Positions 1-12,504 of a DNA stretch of 64,000 nt are shown here, piece after piece. Origin of the DNA: Diadema setosum (lineage: Eukaryota; Echinodermata; Echinoidea; Diadematoida; Diadematidae). The stretch covers positions 48,409,627 to 48,473,626 of the forward strand of contig NC_092686.1 in assembly GCF_964275005.1 (NCBI RefSeq), given 5' to 3'. Every line of letters begins with the position of its first letter. Position 1 is the first letter of the stretch. A program made the position numbers and the translations under genes. Below the pieces are notes generated by a model that searched no databases, had not been told where the DNA came from, and saw nothing but the letters and a program-made list of their open reading frames with translations.

Positions 1-465
1 ACATTTTTGAATGAGTATTTTTTTTTCACATTACGGACTGGTTTGAGTTAGTATCAAGTAGGCCGCCTACGCGTATCTTGAAAAAAAAATCAAATAATTA
101 TGTTCAAAGACTGAAGAACATCGGGCGGTATCCGTGTGTCTTGTCGCATGGTTTATAAGAAAACATGCAAAGAACGGTACTTAGCATTATTTTGTCACTG
201 ATCAAGGAGGATAAAAGAGGGATAACGGCGGGACGACTGAGCCTAGCACATTTGTTTCCTCTTCCCGCCTCGGATCATTCATTGATAGAGAGACGGCATG
301 AGGATCGCTACAATAAAGCTCACGTGTTTATGCACATATAAAATCGTGATACACGCGCGCGCTATGTGGTCAGAATGACTCTGTAGAATGAGAAAGAGAA
401 CAGAAGGATAGCATGAATTCGGTTTTCAATGTTTCGTCTGTCGCGTGTTTGAAAGCGGCAGGTCA
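1..465. other. Non-coding, nothing recognised
   Basis: No supported gene, RNA or repeat is seen here. The stretch is of mixed composition with a few CG-rich words near 350. It could be intergenic or part of a gene lying to the left of the window. Confidence 0.4.
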
Positions 466-469
466 AGAA

Positions 470-684
470 ATGGAACCTCGTTGTATCCGATCAAATTGCT
501 TATGTGTTTCTTTATCATGACGCACCGAAGATGTCCTCGTTATAACCGGAATCTCATTATAACCGAACTCGTAACCGATCCGTTTTACCATAGGTTTACA
601 CTCAAAGAAAATGGGACCGACGTGATTACCTCGTTAAAAGCGGTTCCTCGTTATAAGCGAACTTGCTATAACGGGGTTTCACTG
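470..684. mobile_element. TA-flanked pogo/Tigger-like MITE, left end unclear
   Basis: The right end reads GCTATAACGGGGTTTCACTG followed by TA, so the inverted end would begin CAGTGAAACCCCGTTATAGC. Several 'CTCGTTATAACCG'-type repeats lie inside. The same sub-terminal style (TTATAACG words, CAGTG tip, TA flank) occurs in complete elements at 54663-55200 and 45215-45412, but with a different tip, so this is a sister family. The left end near 470 is not well defined. The assignment to pogo/Tigger rests on tip and TA target only; no transposase is present. Confidence 0.5.
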
Positions 685-685
685 T

Positions 686-765
686 ATACTCGGGCAAGTG
701 TCTATGGGAAATGTGTGTTGTAGCAAAATCAGCCCATCTTCAATGGGTTAAGAGGTTGGATTAGA
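686..765. repeat. Dispersed repeat shared with 26292-26392
   Basis: About 75 bases beginning ACTCGGGCAAGTGTCTATGG and running through 'TGTTGTAGCAAAATCA' to 'AATGGGTTAAG' match the reverse complement of 26300-26390 with scattered differences. The copy at 26292-26392 has inverted ends, so this one is probably a truncated copy of the same short element. It abuts the TA flank of the preceding MITE. Confidence 0.5.
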
Positions 766-1420
766 AACTCTTCTCCGTGTACATGTATATTGATAATCAT
801 TGTGTTTGATGTACCCAGTTGGTCTTCAGGTAAAAAAGAAAAAAAAAAAGAAAAGAAAGAAAGACAAATCAACAGTGATAAAATCATGATTTTATGAAAA
901 TGAAGTGCCTATTGATATACATTGTACAACAATCAAGAAACATGACAGCAAAGAAGATAAGTTAGAGCATTGCAACAAAACATCCCTGTGTGAAATCAGG
1001 CTAAAGCATTGTTGACCCATAGACAGTAGAAAGTAGTATGTATGGGACACTGTCAGACCAGTTTGTGTTTTTTTTTAATGTGTGTAAAATGTCAGGCTCT
1101 CTGCCTGTAAAAAAAAGAAAGAAAGAAAAAAAAAAAGAAAGAGGATTAGGCCTCTGTCACATCCTCCATTATCGATAATGTTTTGATGGTGTCCTTCAAG
1201 TGAAAATCAGGAAGCAAATTTCTTTGCCTGATGTAGCACTTCTATATCACTGTGATTTTTCCATATCCTAGGACCGGCACACACAAGTGCATCATATACA
1301 TTGTGATCATGATGTGAATATCCTTTACATGTGTATGGAAATGTATATCAAGTGCTTCTAAGGTCTTGTGCCAAAAGGCTGTTGTAGGCATTAAAATTGC
1401 CTACAGGTTATGCTATTTTT

Positions 1421-1451
<31 letters not shown>

Positions 1452-3240
1452 AGGACATAAGAGATAGGTATGTATGATAGCCATGTTGTTTATTGTCAAA
1501 TGTTTACATAGATTACATGTCATATCAGCAGGCTGCCAGTACAGAGTATTTACTGTTACATTCAATTTTGTCACATTTTATATTCAAGGTAATGGTAGTG
1601 TCACAGTGAAAGCAACACAAAACAATAAATAACTAGTCTGCGTTGCCTGTGTAACCATATCCCTTGACAAGACTACACGGCTGAGCATTGAATTATATGA
1701 CTGAAATAAGAAATCAATCAACTGAAGGGTACGAAGATAATGCCTATCAGCTGATAGTCTTGTCATTTTCATTTCTGTATCAAAAAAGTTCAGCATCAAA
1801 GCCTTGACAAAAGGCCAGTGTAACCAGGCTTTGATGACTTGTTCCAGAGAAAGCAAGCATTCTAGCAGTATTTAGGAACTAGCCCAGCAAGTTTTTTATT
1901 CTCCACATACTTTGGTATGACTTTGACTTTGTGATGTATTTTCAGATCCAATATTACCTGCCAATTTTTTAATGTCATTATTTCTATGTACAGAGAAATG
2001 GCTGAAATACTGTGTGTTACATGAAGGATGGTGTCAACTTATCAAGCAGTACCAATCTTTAGAGTTTTCCTTAGATATCACTGCTGATTATACGGCTTTG
2101 TCATGACGCCGACACTTTCTGGACTAGCTTGAAAACTTTTTATTTTGACGGATATTTCACTGACATGAATGTTTTTGAACCATGTGAATGGATTATGTGT
2201 ATGGTTATTACACAATTTTTCCCCCTCGCCTTTGCTCAATCCTCTTTTCACTGTCCCTTCTTCATTCCTCGGTTAGCCATTTTCTGAATTCTAAAGATTA
2301 AGTTGAATTTGAGGACTTTATGGTGATTGTCTTTTTTTTTATATTGCTTGCATGTTTTTCCAGGCAAGCGTACTTGATGTCTTTCATTTGGATTATCACA
2401 ATGGTCTTGTGGTAACTTATCATGTATATCTATATACAGTCTAAAGAATTTGGGAAGCTAACCCAGTGAGCATAGTGAGGTTTTAAGTGTTGTACTTGTA
2501 TCTTGACTTGGTGACAACTTACATTGAAGTGGAACTAAGTCAATTGACTCTGATCAAATCATAAATGTATCAATCTGATCATTACACATAATTGGACTTA
2601 AAGTTGCATACTTGTGGTTGTAAATGAATAAATGCCTCATAATGCTCTGCAAAGAAGCATTTGTTGATGTGCCTCCTTTCTTTTATCAGAGTTGCATTGT
2701 AACATTCCAGATGTCAGTATTTCAGTAACCATTTTACAGTGTCCTTGGAATAAAAGACATGAAAAGGAAATTGAAAAAAAATAATCACTTCATGTTCACA
2801 TTGTAACATTCATGTATGTATATCATAGTAAGCAATTTATCTGTTGATAATGAACTAAAGAAACACAATATAACATAACCACACACATGGTACACATTCA
2901 GAGGACTTCAAATATAGCCTTCTCCACAGTATAGTCATATATCACCTAATTCTTGCACCTTTGGTCAAGTATTTTTATGGACAGCTTTGAACATAGGCCA
3001 CTTCAATCCACTGTACACCATGGCTCAAAACAAAACAAACAAAAATCTGAATCTGAATAAACCTGATATACATACACGTTGTAGGTGATTTGGTCTTCTG
3101 GACTGGTGTCTCTACAGTTGTGTACATAGTCATTCTCAGAGAAAAAAAATAAAACAATAAATTTGATCAAAGTCTGCACATTACATTTTGGTCTACAGCT
3201 TGAATTGGTCAATCAATACTACGAAATTCAAATCGTCATC
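766..3240. other. AT-rich non-coding stretch
   Basis: No exon with coding character is found on either strand. The stretch contains A-rich tracts (832-860, 1110-1140) and a T run followed by a G run at 1421-1451. Short open frames here have no recognisable motif and are unsupported. Confidence 0.4.
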
Positions 3241-3241
3241 A

Positions 3242-3416
3242 GGGGTGGATCCAGGAATTCCGTAAAGAGCGGGGCGCCTTTACAAAATTAAAGGGGGGCG
3301 CACACCCCTCTCCCAATTTTTTATAATTCCTTTTGTTTTGACAAAAAAACAAAACAAGGGGGGGGGGGGGGGGCGCGTGCGCCCGGTGCACTCCCCCCCC
3401 CCCCCCCCCAACCACT
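3242..3416. mobile_element. hAT-like non-autonomous fragment
   Basis: It starts CAGGGGTGGATCCAGG, a tip typical of hAT-superfamily elements, and ends near CCAACCACTG after long G and C runs. No clean 8-bp target duplication is seen (ATCGTCAT against GTCATGAA), so the ends may be eroded or belong to different copies. There is no coding capacity. Confidence 0.4.
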
Positions 3417-3730
3417 GGTCATGAACAGCATCTAGTGGAGATTGATTAAGAGGTGTTTGAATGCTTTGAAAATACATGTACTCCATGTTTGTCTGTCTGT
3501 CTGTTTTTTTTTTTTTTTTTGTGCGTGCGTATTTGTTAGCGTAAACAGTGAACTGTTATATATTGTGGACAGAAGTATGTTTGAAAACCAAACAAGGAGA
3601 TACCGTTTTAGGGACCTTGGTATGTTCAGGGAGGTGAGCCCTGGTATGTTGAATCAGTATTGTCACAAGTGGCTGACAAGATATTGACAGAAATCCTCCC
3701 ATTGAATGACTAAAGCTGATAACCATGGTA

Positions 3731-3973
3731 CTGTATACGCCATATATCTCTCGAGTCTAAATATTTCGTGAATTGGGACTTCCTGACAATTTTGCGAGTG
3801 GTTAAATTCGCGATCGTGGAGGCCTGTATTGAACGGAAAAGTGTACACAAGCGTACGTCACATTCACATCGGGATCAGAGTCAATATTTTTGAGTGTCTT
3901 TAATTTCGCGAATAGCACCTGACTCGCGAAATTTGCGAAAATAAAGACCTCGCAAAACATTTGGCGTATACAG
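3731..3973. mobile_element. TA-flanked 243-bp MITE (CTGTATACGCC ends)
   Basis: The left end CTGTATACGCCA is mirrored by the right end TGGCGTATACAG, and both are flanked by TA. The interior carries reiterated 'TTCGCGA'-type words (ATTCGCGATCG, TCGCGAAATTTGCG). This fits a Tc1/mariner/pogo-type non-autonomous element. A diverged relative lies at 24894-25092. Confidence 0.75.
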
Positions 3974-3975
3974 TA

Positions 3976-6900
3976 CAATCATAGTTTGAGTGTAGCTGTA
4001 GGAAACGAAATGCATTCAGAGATAACAAAAGTCTTATCATATGTTTAACACTTTCTTAAATAACATGTCATGAATGAGGTGTACTGTACATCATTTGCAG
4101 AAATCAACTTGGGAGATCTGACCTGTGTATATATACATGTATATATTATATGTGAGTATTACAAGTACATGTAAAATAACAGAAATGTGGCCATATCTCT
4201 CTTTCAAGGAAAATTATATTTTTCTTCATCAATATTTGCATAGACACAAATTCACACTCATATATACAAACATTTCTTACATTCATATCAATTGTGCTTA
4301 TAATACAATACGTTGTACTTGTTCATGATAGTTGTTCAGTTTCAAAACTTGTGATCAATTCATTAGCAAACAATAATAATGATAATAAATTGGTGTAAAC
4401 TTTTCACCTAGTTCTACAGATCAAAGTGACAATAAATTAGATTTCGAATGCCCGAACTTTTTCAGCCTTTAAAATACTTACATGTATGATAACACTTTAA
4501 TTAATGATACTTTGAACTCTTGCAGTTTTCGTTTATGTTCCAAGGCAATTCAACAGGATTTGAAGTTTTAGAATCATCAAAAAAGACTATGACTGTTTTG
4601 ATTTTTCTGTTCCCTTGGAAGTTTAAAACACTAAATATCATTCTTGACCTAAATATCATTCTTGACCTAAGTAAGAGATCTTCTAGAAGGAAACCTTTCA
4701 GCTTTCTGTATAATGCTGCATGCAGCAAATAATTATGACAATGTAATATAAACTTCTTTTTGCCTTTAAGATGTAACTCTTCATTTACAAACAATTGCTA
4801 TTCAACCACATACGTGTTTGAATAAGCATGCATACAACACTACATGTATTATGCTAGTTCTTTTCCACATGTCATGCTCACTGAAACAAAATATTGCTTT
4901 ATTGATAACATTAATCGGTTGTTGGGTTTTTTTTTTTTAAATGTGTTGAGCTTTATGCTAGCTGCTCTATTCAAGTTTTAGTGGTCTGAGAAAATAATCA
5001 CCAAAATGGCAGTTACACAGAATACAGTTTATACACGTACATACAGCTATTGGTACACATCCAATCATATCATTGGAGAATATACCAAATTGGACAGACT
5101 CTGGATGGGATATACCCTAGCAGCCATGATAAACAAAGCTAACTGTATTACCAGAAAGTCTCATGGAACTGGAATGGTGTTGGTGTGCTCGATTTCTCTT
5201 CACTGATTAACTACCACAGTTGGGAAGATATCAAATGGGAAGTCTGGATCTATGAATATCAACCTCACAAACATCACAATATGCAAGTCACACATTGCTA
5301 GTGATATCAACCAAGTATTTGCGTTTGATATTACTTTCATCACAGTCAGATAATGCATGGTAAAAGGCTGGGTTTATCAATTACATTGTAGATATGACCT
5401 TTCGGGACATCATCAGATTGCATGGTAGTTTGCGATTATCACAGATGTCTAAATGGTGTACTGTACCATTTACAACTTTCTTCATAGTGCATGATTGTCC
5501 CTAAATCAGCTGACACATGCTTAATAACAATCATTGTATGACCTGCACACAATACACAAATAAAACATTTAATACTGATGAATGAAAATCTAATGTTCTC
5601 ATTTCTTTCAGAATGTCAATAAAAAAAAAAATGCTTCAGTGCTCTCACATGAGATTAATTTTGCTGTGCCATTTTACACAACCTTCTGCAATAACTTGTA
5701 CCACAGGTTTGTAGTACATTGTAAGACATGATGTCTTTGGTCAAAGATTTACAGAATATATGGCACCTTGAAGCAAGATCAAAACTCTGGTATCACACAT
5801 GCAAAGTGTTCCATGATACACTGTAAAGTTCCATATTTAGAAATATCTGCAATCATCTAATCAAGCAGCACAGATGAATGGAAGACATACAGTACATACA
5901 ACGGTGTACACACATACATACGTACAAATACATGTACTGTACGTTTGTATTCTAGCCATCCACCAATTGTGTGTCACAGAGATCTCCATGCTAAATGTCA
6001 AACTTTCTCACACAGTGCCACACAAGACAGAAAGTGGTGATCACAGTTTCTATTTCTATCTTAAGAGTGAAACAACACAGCAGAGCTGACAGCACATCAT
6101 GATTTTTTCCCCTTTTCATGGCACACTCTGTATTAACCTCTATCTGAAGAACACATACCTGTACAAATTAGTACATAGCAGTATGCATAATACATCTACC
6201 CACTTTTTTTTTTTCACTAAAAACAAGTAAACACACATGTACATTAAATGTTTCATCTAGAACATCTGAGAGTGATTCCAGGTACACCATGTAGAGCATG
6301 AAACACCATAATGAAGAAACTGGAAACAAGGGATAAAAATGAAAATGCACCAAACACTTTCAACAAATGCACAAACCTCCGCTGAACACATGTGAAAACC
6401 ATAAATGATGCTAACATCCATTGCATTGCAAGCTTAAAAAGAAAGGAATATTGAGAGACTTTGCTTTAACAAAAGTTATGTATGCATCACCCACAGCATT
6501 CTGAGGTTTATGACAATCAAAAGAACCATCAGACTCGACACATCAATCCTTCTAGGCCAAACTCTCCACTGTAGCAATCTGTGGGACCGTTGTGCAATAC
6601 ACACAAATTTTGTGCATCCACACCAGACAATCTTATCATGACGCTAATCCTATTTATGTTGTAATAACCAGCAGCTCCATGAACTTTAACCGGCCACACC
6701 TGACTGTGCTTTGTTTGTTCACTAACACATCCCCTGGTGTGCTTTCTTGGCTTTTTCAATGCAGATATCACAAACTTCCACAGTGAATAGAAATCAAATA
6801 TCGCAAAATCATATTTACACCCATTCTCTCGCATGATTTTCCTTTGTACTGTCACACTGGCACATGAGGGTTAAATTTTTACATTATTATCTGAATACTA

Positions 6901-7827
6901 ACAGGCTAGCATATCATAGATTATTCATATACCACAGCAATATAAGGTTACATTGCTCTGAGGTTTTTAAAATACTTGTGCAGTGTTAACCATACATACG
7001 TACTTAAAACCTATCTGTAGTTGATGTTCTGTTAAGTAATTCATTATTCTAATAAATTTCCGTAGTGAATTTTCTCACTCATTTTGATGAACACTAGCCA
7101 ACTTGTCACTGTACCATGATACAATGTATTAATTATCCAGTCATGATTGTCTTCATATTCAAGGGATTGTTTTTTCCAGTCTGGTGAAACCATGTCAATT
7201 TAACCAACTGACAGAAAAGTGGAAGCAAAATGTAATTCACTGAGATACAATATATTACCCAGATATGTGTCCAAGGTTCATTCCTCTGGAAATGCATAAC
7301 TGTATTAGAATGTTCCCTGTTTTCATACATGGTTCATTATTACTACAGAATTTTGCAGTTTTAAAAAATGAGCAAAAGCTGACTTTGCATCACTGTGGCA
7401 CTTGGACCAGGTACCTGACATGATAATTAAGAGCAAAGAATTGACAGTTCAAGATTATTTCCATCGAGTAGGTATATGTCATGACATGCCTCTCTGAAAA
7501 ATAATCAGACACTGGCACTTGCTATGTACACTGACTCAACTTTAATTTTACTGCAATGTAAACAGAAACACAAACTGATAAACACGCAAAATCAAATAAA
7601 CAACAACAACAACAACAACAACCAGAAATAAACAAAGAAACAAAACCTCAGCCAGATAAATACAGTTAGAAAAAATAGAAAAAAAGTTCCATTTACAACT
7701 AATACATACATGACTACATGCTATTGCAACTTGATATTTGACTCACAGATGTTCTGGCCTTCAAACATGGCATGGGTTACAGACTTGGTACAGTAACATA
7801 ACAAACAGAGAGGAAACGGAGGGTTGT
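3976..7827. other. AT-rich non-coding stretch downstream of the minus-strand gene
   Basis: No supported exon. It contains a perfect 18-bp tandem duplication (CTAAATATCATTCTTGAC twice, about 4635-4672) and an (AAC)n run near 7601-7620. A 108-residue minus-strand open frame at 6529-6855 has no recognised motif and no neighbouring splice signals that I could confirm. Part of the right edge is presumably 3' UTR of the gene that stops at 7830; a minus-strand ATTAAA lies at 7541-7546. Confidence 0.4.
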
Positions 7828-10800
7828 CTATCGTAGTGATTGACTCCAGTTGATTGGATTGTAGCACAGCAGCTCACGTTCCAACTTGTGTTGGTTTCTT
7901 CTGTTTATTCGCTCATCTTGTTCTTTGTTTTCCATGATCTGTGTATGGTAAATAAAATGAATACATATGCAAAGTATTGAGTAGAATCATAATACTACAT
8001 TGTATGTTGCACACTGGCACTGGTCTGACGGTCCAGGACCAGTAAAAACCACTGTTGGACCAGTAACATTTTCAGGAATGGACCATTAAAATATGGAAAA
8101 ACTGTGTACCTACTGGTCCGACAGACAGGTTGGACTAGTACAAAAAAAAAAAAAAAAAATGGGTTAGTATGCAGCTCTGATTAATAGATGGTCAGTGCAG
8201 TATAAAGAATGGAAGTTTTACAATGCTCAGTGATCTACTTATGCTGCACACATTCCCTAAACATTTGTCTCATTCATTACACTGGAAGTTTCAAGCATAT
8301 TTGCTCGAAATATGACATGGAACACAGATTTAATCTTTTACATTTTAATAAACATAATTTACAAACTTCAATCTATCATGGCCTCTTCTTACTAGCCAAT
8401 CCCGATATACCGGTAAATCATACATTGTATCTCTGTAGCATTGTACAATGCATGGAGCCCACTGCTGATATTGGAGGGGGGGGGGGGGAATATCAAGATA
8501 TGCTTTGAAAGGAACAATATCTATGCAGGATCAAAGTGACTGCCAGGGAACCAAAATCAACAATGATTGAAAAGACATTTACACCAGGTACACACATGAT
8601 ATCTCTGTAATTCTCTCTGGGAGCCTTCTTAAAGGTAGGGGATACCTTTTACAGAACTCCTAAAATGCAGCAAAACATTAAATATGAACCTCAGTGGACT
8701 TGTTTAGGCCACTGCTTAGAAATTTGGAAGTCAACAGTTATCTACGATTTGAATAATGCACAAAACTCAACTACCATTGTACTCAGTAGTTCTGTGTGTC
8801 AGCCACACTTAAGCCTTTTTGTTGCAGTCTTCTGTATTTTTTATCTAGAAACACAAATCTAAAGTATAAGAGCTGATGTAATAACATATAGAGTGTGTGG
8901 CAAGAATGTATATAGAAATGTTTGTAAGTTTTGATGAACTTTATTCACAAAATATACATGATGGACACACATGCAGTGCATGGGTCTTCAAAGGTAGCCT
9001 AGTAATGTACTGGAATTTACGGTGAGCCCCGAAAAAAATTCAATTCAATAAAAACGGTCCATAAAAATGTACTAAATATTAACTTCCACTTTCAATACTT
9101 TATGGGAGTTTCTAAAATGATACTCTCTTCAACATACCACTGTGTTTATACAACTCTTCATTTAAGGCATGCAAATGGGATTCCCTACCTTTAAATCTGG
9201 GTGTTTGAATCTGTCAAAGTGTTATGTCAACAATGCACTGACATGCCCAGAGGAATGCATCTGTGAGGAATAGCACCTTATCAAAGCTATGTCAACAAAC
9301 ACCTGATAGCCTAATTACCTTGTTAAACAGTCTCATGGCCAAGTAATGAGACATGTCTGGAAAATGATGATCTTTCCTTTAATTTGCTACAAGCTGTAAT
9401 GGGTCAACGTCCACACTACTGCAGTGTTACAGGAACTCAGTACAAGTTGTATTACCATGGACCTACTGTAGGTCGATGTTCAACCAAGTGACCCAACTGT
9501 TATAAAAGCACATTAAAGAACAAAGTTCACCTTCATAAACATAATGATTGAGAGAATGCAGCAATATTAGTAGAACACATCAGTGAAAGTCTGAGGAAAA
9601 TCGGACAATCCGTTCAAAAGTTATGAATTTTTGAAGTTTTTGTGCAGTAACCGCTGGATGAGAAGACTACTGCAGTGTATGATGTCACATGCGTACAACA
9701 ATATAGGAAAATATAAAGAAAATTTCACAAAATTTCATCTTTTGAAAAAAGTACACATTCCCTTGACTTGTTACCGACATATGTTATGGATAATATCATT
9801 CCCTCTACCTTTAGAAAGAGGCAAGTCAAGTGCTCTTTTATTATGCGAAAAAAGTGAAAATATGTTGAATTTTCTTTACATTTCTTTATACTGTTGTATG
9901 CATACGACATCACAAGCTGTAGTAGTCTCCTCATCCAGCGGTTCCAACACAAAAATTTTAAAAATTCATAACTTTTGCATCAATTGTGTAACTTCCCTCG
10001 AACTTTCACTGATGTGTTCTACTAATATTGCTGCATTCTCTCAACCTTTATGTTTATGAAGGTGAACTTGTCCTTAAAGACATACTGTATTTAGCCAGTC
10101 CTACCTGCAGCATAGCCTTACAATAGTCATTAACTTTGGTTGACTGTAATAAGTGTATATCTCTTCAAATACTACAACAGAATTGAACACAGGACAAAGT
10201 GTTTTTGAATGGTGTAAGATTCATTTCTGTTTGCCACACTGATACAATACATGTTGAGAAACATTATGCATCTACATGTAGTATACATTTTACATGCAGA
10301 TTTCTAGCTCACAGATCAATTTGATTGTTTCTGCTTTAAAGACATTTTGGACCTTTGGGGCATATGGGACAAATCACGTACAGAAGTACAAAAAGTGCAA
10401 TAATGTCAAGAACATGAAAACTAACTAAAACTGTAAACCAATATAATGTAAGTCAGCAAACATGAATTTACATTGCACAAACCATGTAGAGACATGATGG
10501 TATCATTCTCATTACTTACCTTTTTGTTCTCATCCCTAAATTTGTGCAGGTAGATAGCCTTCTTGACAAACGCATCCTTGTCTGCAGTAAGGCATTGTTT
10601 GTCATAAGCCACTGCTGTCTCACTCTCCTTCACTCGATCCACAAGAAACTTTCTTCTCACCGACTCCTTGTCTGACATCTGGTCTTTCAATGAACTTCTG
10701 ATATGTTGCCTACGAAGATATATCAGAAATTTGAATACATCACATATCACTGAGCAAGATGAAAAATAGGTAAATAATTTTGGGCTCACAATCTTGCCTT

Positions 10801-12031
10801 TCTGACAAGTTTGCAGAGTATCATCTCATCCATTTTCATCAGTACCACAAATTAGTCAACAAACATTTGCTTTGGTATTTAACAGTAGGTCCCAAAAATG
10901 TCATGAAAATTTGACATCATTTTTTGAAAATCTTACTGAAGGATACTCAAATTAAAAGAGAAAGTTATTTTGCATGTTAACCATTTACTAGTATATCAGT
11001 GCAATGAAAATCATTGGTGAAATTTGACACGATAGTCAACTGTGAACGTCCAATGACAACTGGTGTACTATGAATCACGATGCATGAAGGCACTTTGAAA
11101 TGTTTAGCATAGCCATTTTGCTTTAACGACCCAAATAATCTCCTCTTCAAAGTAGTTGCTTATAATTCTGCTTTTGGATGGTAAACAAAATTACAAAACA
11201 AATCATATTTCCTAAATTTGCAGAGAATATCGTCTAACTCTGTCTTTGAGGATGATCAAAGACTTTATGTCCTCACTAAATCTTCCACTGTCATTGGGCA
11301 TATATTTGTTATGAGAGACAATAGAATTTATTTAATTGTCAGAAATATGTGAAGAATACAACCATGCAATATCACAATGTGATTTTGAGATAAACACAGA
11401 ATATAAAGTTTAGATATTGACATACCCTTTACAGCTGAGGTAGTATTCAAAAATATTTTCTTCCTATTGTTCAAATCTTCACACAGGATTATTGCATCTT
11501 TTCCTGCTTTCATTTGAAAATCTACAAAATGTGGAGGTAGAGTCTAACTCCTTTGGTTTAGCACTTTCATGGAAAGAGCAATTAATGTCCCAGAAATTTA
11601 AAGATAACAACTTTTCTTTACCTGTACTCTTCTTGTTCCATCTTTGTGCCATAGACAGGTTTCATCCATGCTCTGTGAAATTTGTGATACTGTTCTCTTT
11701 TCATGTTCAGTGTTCTAAGCTCATTTTTGTAATGAGGGTTTGTTGTCTCCAAGCTCACAGTTCTGCCAACTTTTGGTGGGTGCAGAGGGTCAAGTCGTGG
11801 GTATGACCGTCCACCAAGGGCTGTGTGAGGAGCCTGCTTGATGTCAGGATGCTCTGTGGCTGAACCACCCCATGAGTTTGAGAACTGGCGGTATCCAATG
11901 GAAGAGTGAGACTTTCTCTCGGGCTCATCATTACTGATTGTTGGGTAGAGGACAGATGTGATGGAAGTTTGCGCTGGGGCAAGACGCGGAAGGGTTGTCA
12001 TCCTCGGTCTAACTATTCCTCGATCAGGCAT
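7828..12031 (-). CDS. Uncharacterised 236-residue protein, three coding exons
   Basis: Coding exons on the minus strand are 12031-11622, 10709-10520 and 7938-7828 (stop 7830-7828). Phases fit: exon 1 ends in phase 2 before GTAAAG, exon 2 starts after TAG and ends in phase 0 before GTAAGT, and exon 3 starts after CACAG. The start MPDRGIVRP lies 6 nt inside an exon whose acceptor (CCTCCACAG) is at 12038-12039, so a 5' non-coding exon must lie upstream; I could not place it. Residues 1-75 are low-complexity, rich in Pro, Ser and Thr. Residues from about 85 on are charged and helical (HPPKVGRTVSLETTNPHYK, then a Lys/Glu/Arg-rich stretch), ending CYNPINWSQSLR. There is no signal peptide or membrane segment. 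I do not recognise the family. The short tyrosine- and tryptophan-bearing motifs followed by charged helices recall ciliary microtubule-associated proteins, but that is only an impression. A TTAA-flanked element sits in intron 2 (9517-10073). Confidence 0.8.
8004..8178. mobile_element. Short hAT-like repeat, copy 1
   Basis: It runs from TTGCACACTGGCACTGGTC to GGGTTAGTATGCAGCTCTG and matches the clean copy at 27006-27169 along its length, with an added A run near 8141-8159. Repeated 'GGACCAGTAA' and 'ACTGGTC' words lie inside. It lies in intron 2 of the uncharacterised gene, and no target duplication is legible. Confidence 0.55.
9517..10073. mobile_element. TTAA-flanked foldback MITE, copy A
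   Basis: It is flanked by TTAA at 9513-9516 and 10074-10077. The ends are inverted: GTTCACCTTCATAAACATAA on the left against TTTATGTTTATGAAGGTGAA on the right. Inverted arms of about 200 bp continue inward through 'ACACATCAGTGAAAGT' and 'CGCTGGATGAGAAGACTACT'. TTAA targets and a purine-rich tip point to Kolobok or piggyBac; there is no coding capacity. Copies B, C and D lie at 23238-23689, 46860-47366 and 49945-50502. This copy sits in intron 2 of the uncharacterised gene. Confidence 0.8.
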
Positions 12032-12504
12032 GACAATCTGTGGAGGTAAAAGTGTTGGATCATAAAAATATAAACTCTTTGCAGCTATTTGAATACTTCT
12101 TAGTTAGTACATTGTACTAATCTACTTATCCACTACAAACTTCTAGCGCTACTGTACAAACCACATTTTTATAATACAACAGACATTTCTAATAATCATA
12201 ATAATTGTAATAGTCAACTTGTTAAGCATAGATTAAAAGTTTTGTTTACAGTGTATATTGCCTCATTGGACCAGTCTGGTAGTGGTATTCTGTAAGCTGT
12301 CTATAGAAATAAAAATATATTTCTAAAGAAACCAAATAAAAGTACAATAAACAGGATCAAAAAAGCATAAACCAATTACTGCTTATGACTGCTGGGCTAG
12401 AGTGGTGTTGAAATAAAAAAGAGTATGTATGAAACACAAAATAAACATTTCTTGTGTAGATACAGTTATACATTTCTTTTTTATATTATCATTAAACTAC
12501 AAGT

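Noticed and set aside
6529-6855. 108-codon minus-strand frame
   Set aside because: Composition is plausible, but no family motif, no convincing splice sites and no partner exon; kept only as a remark.
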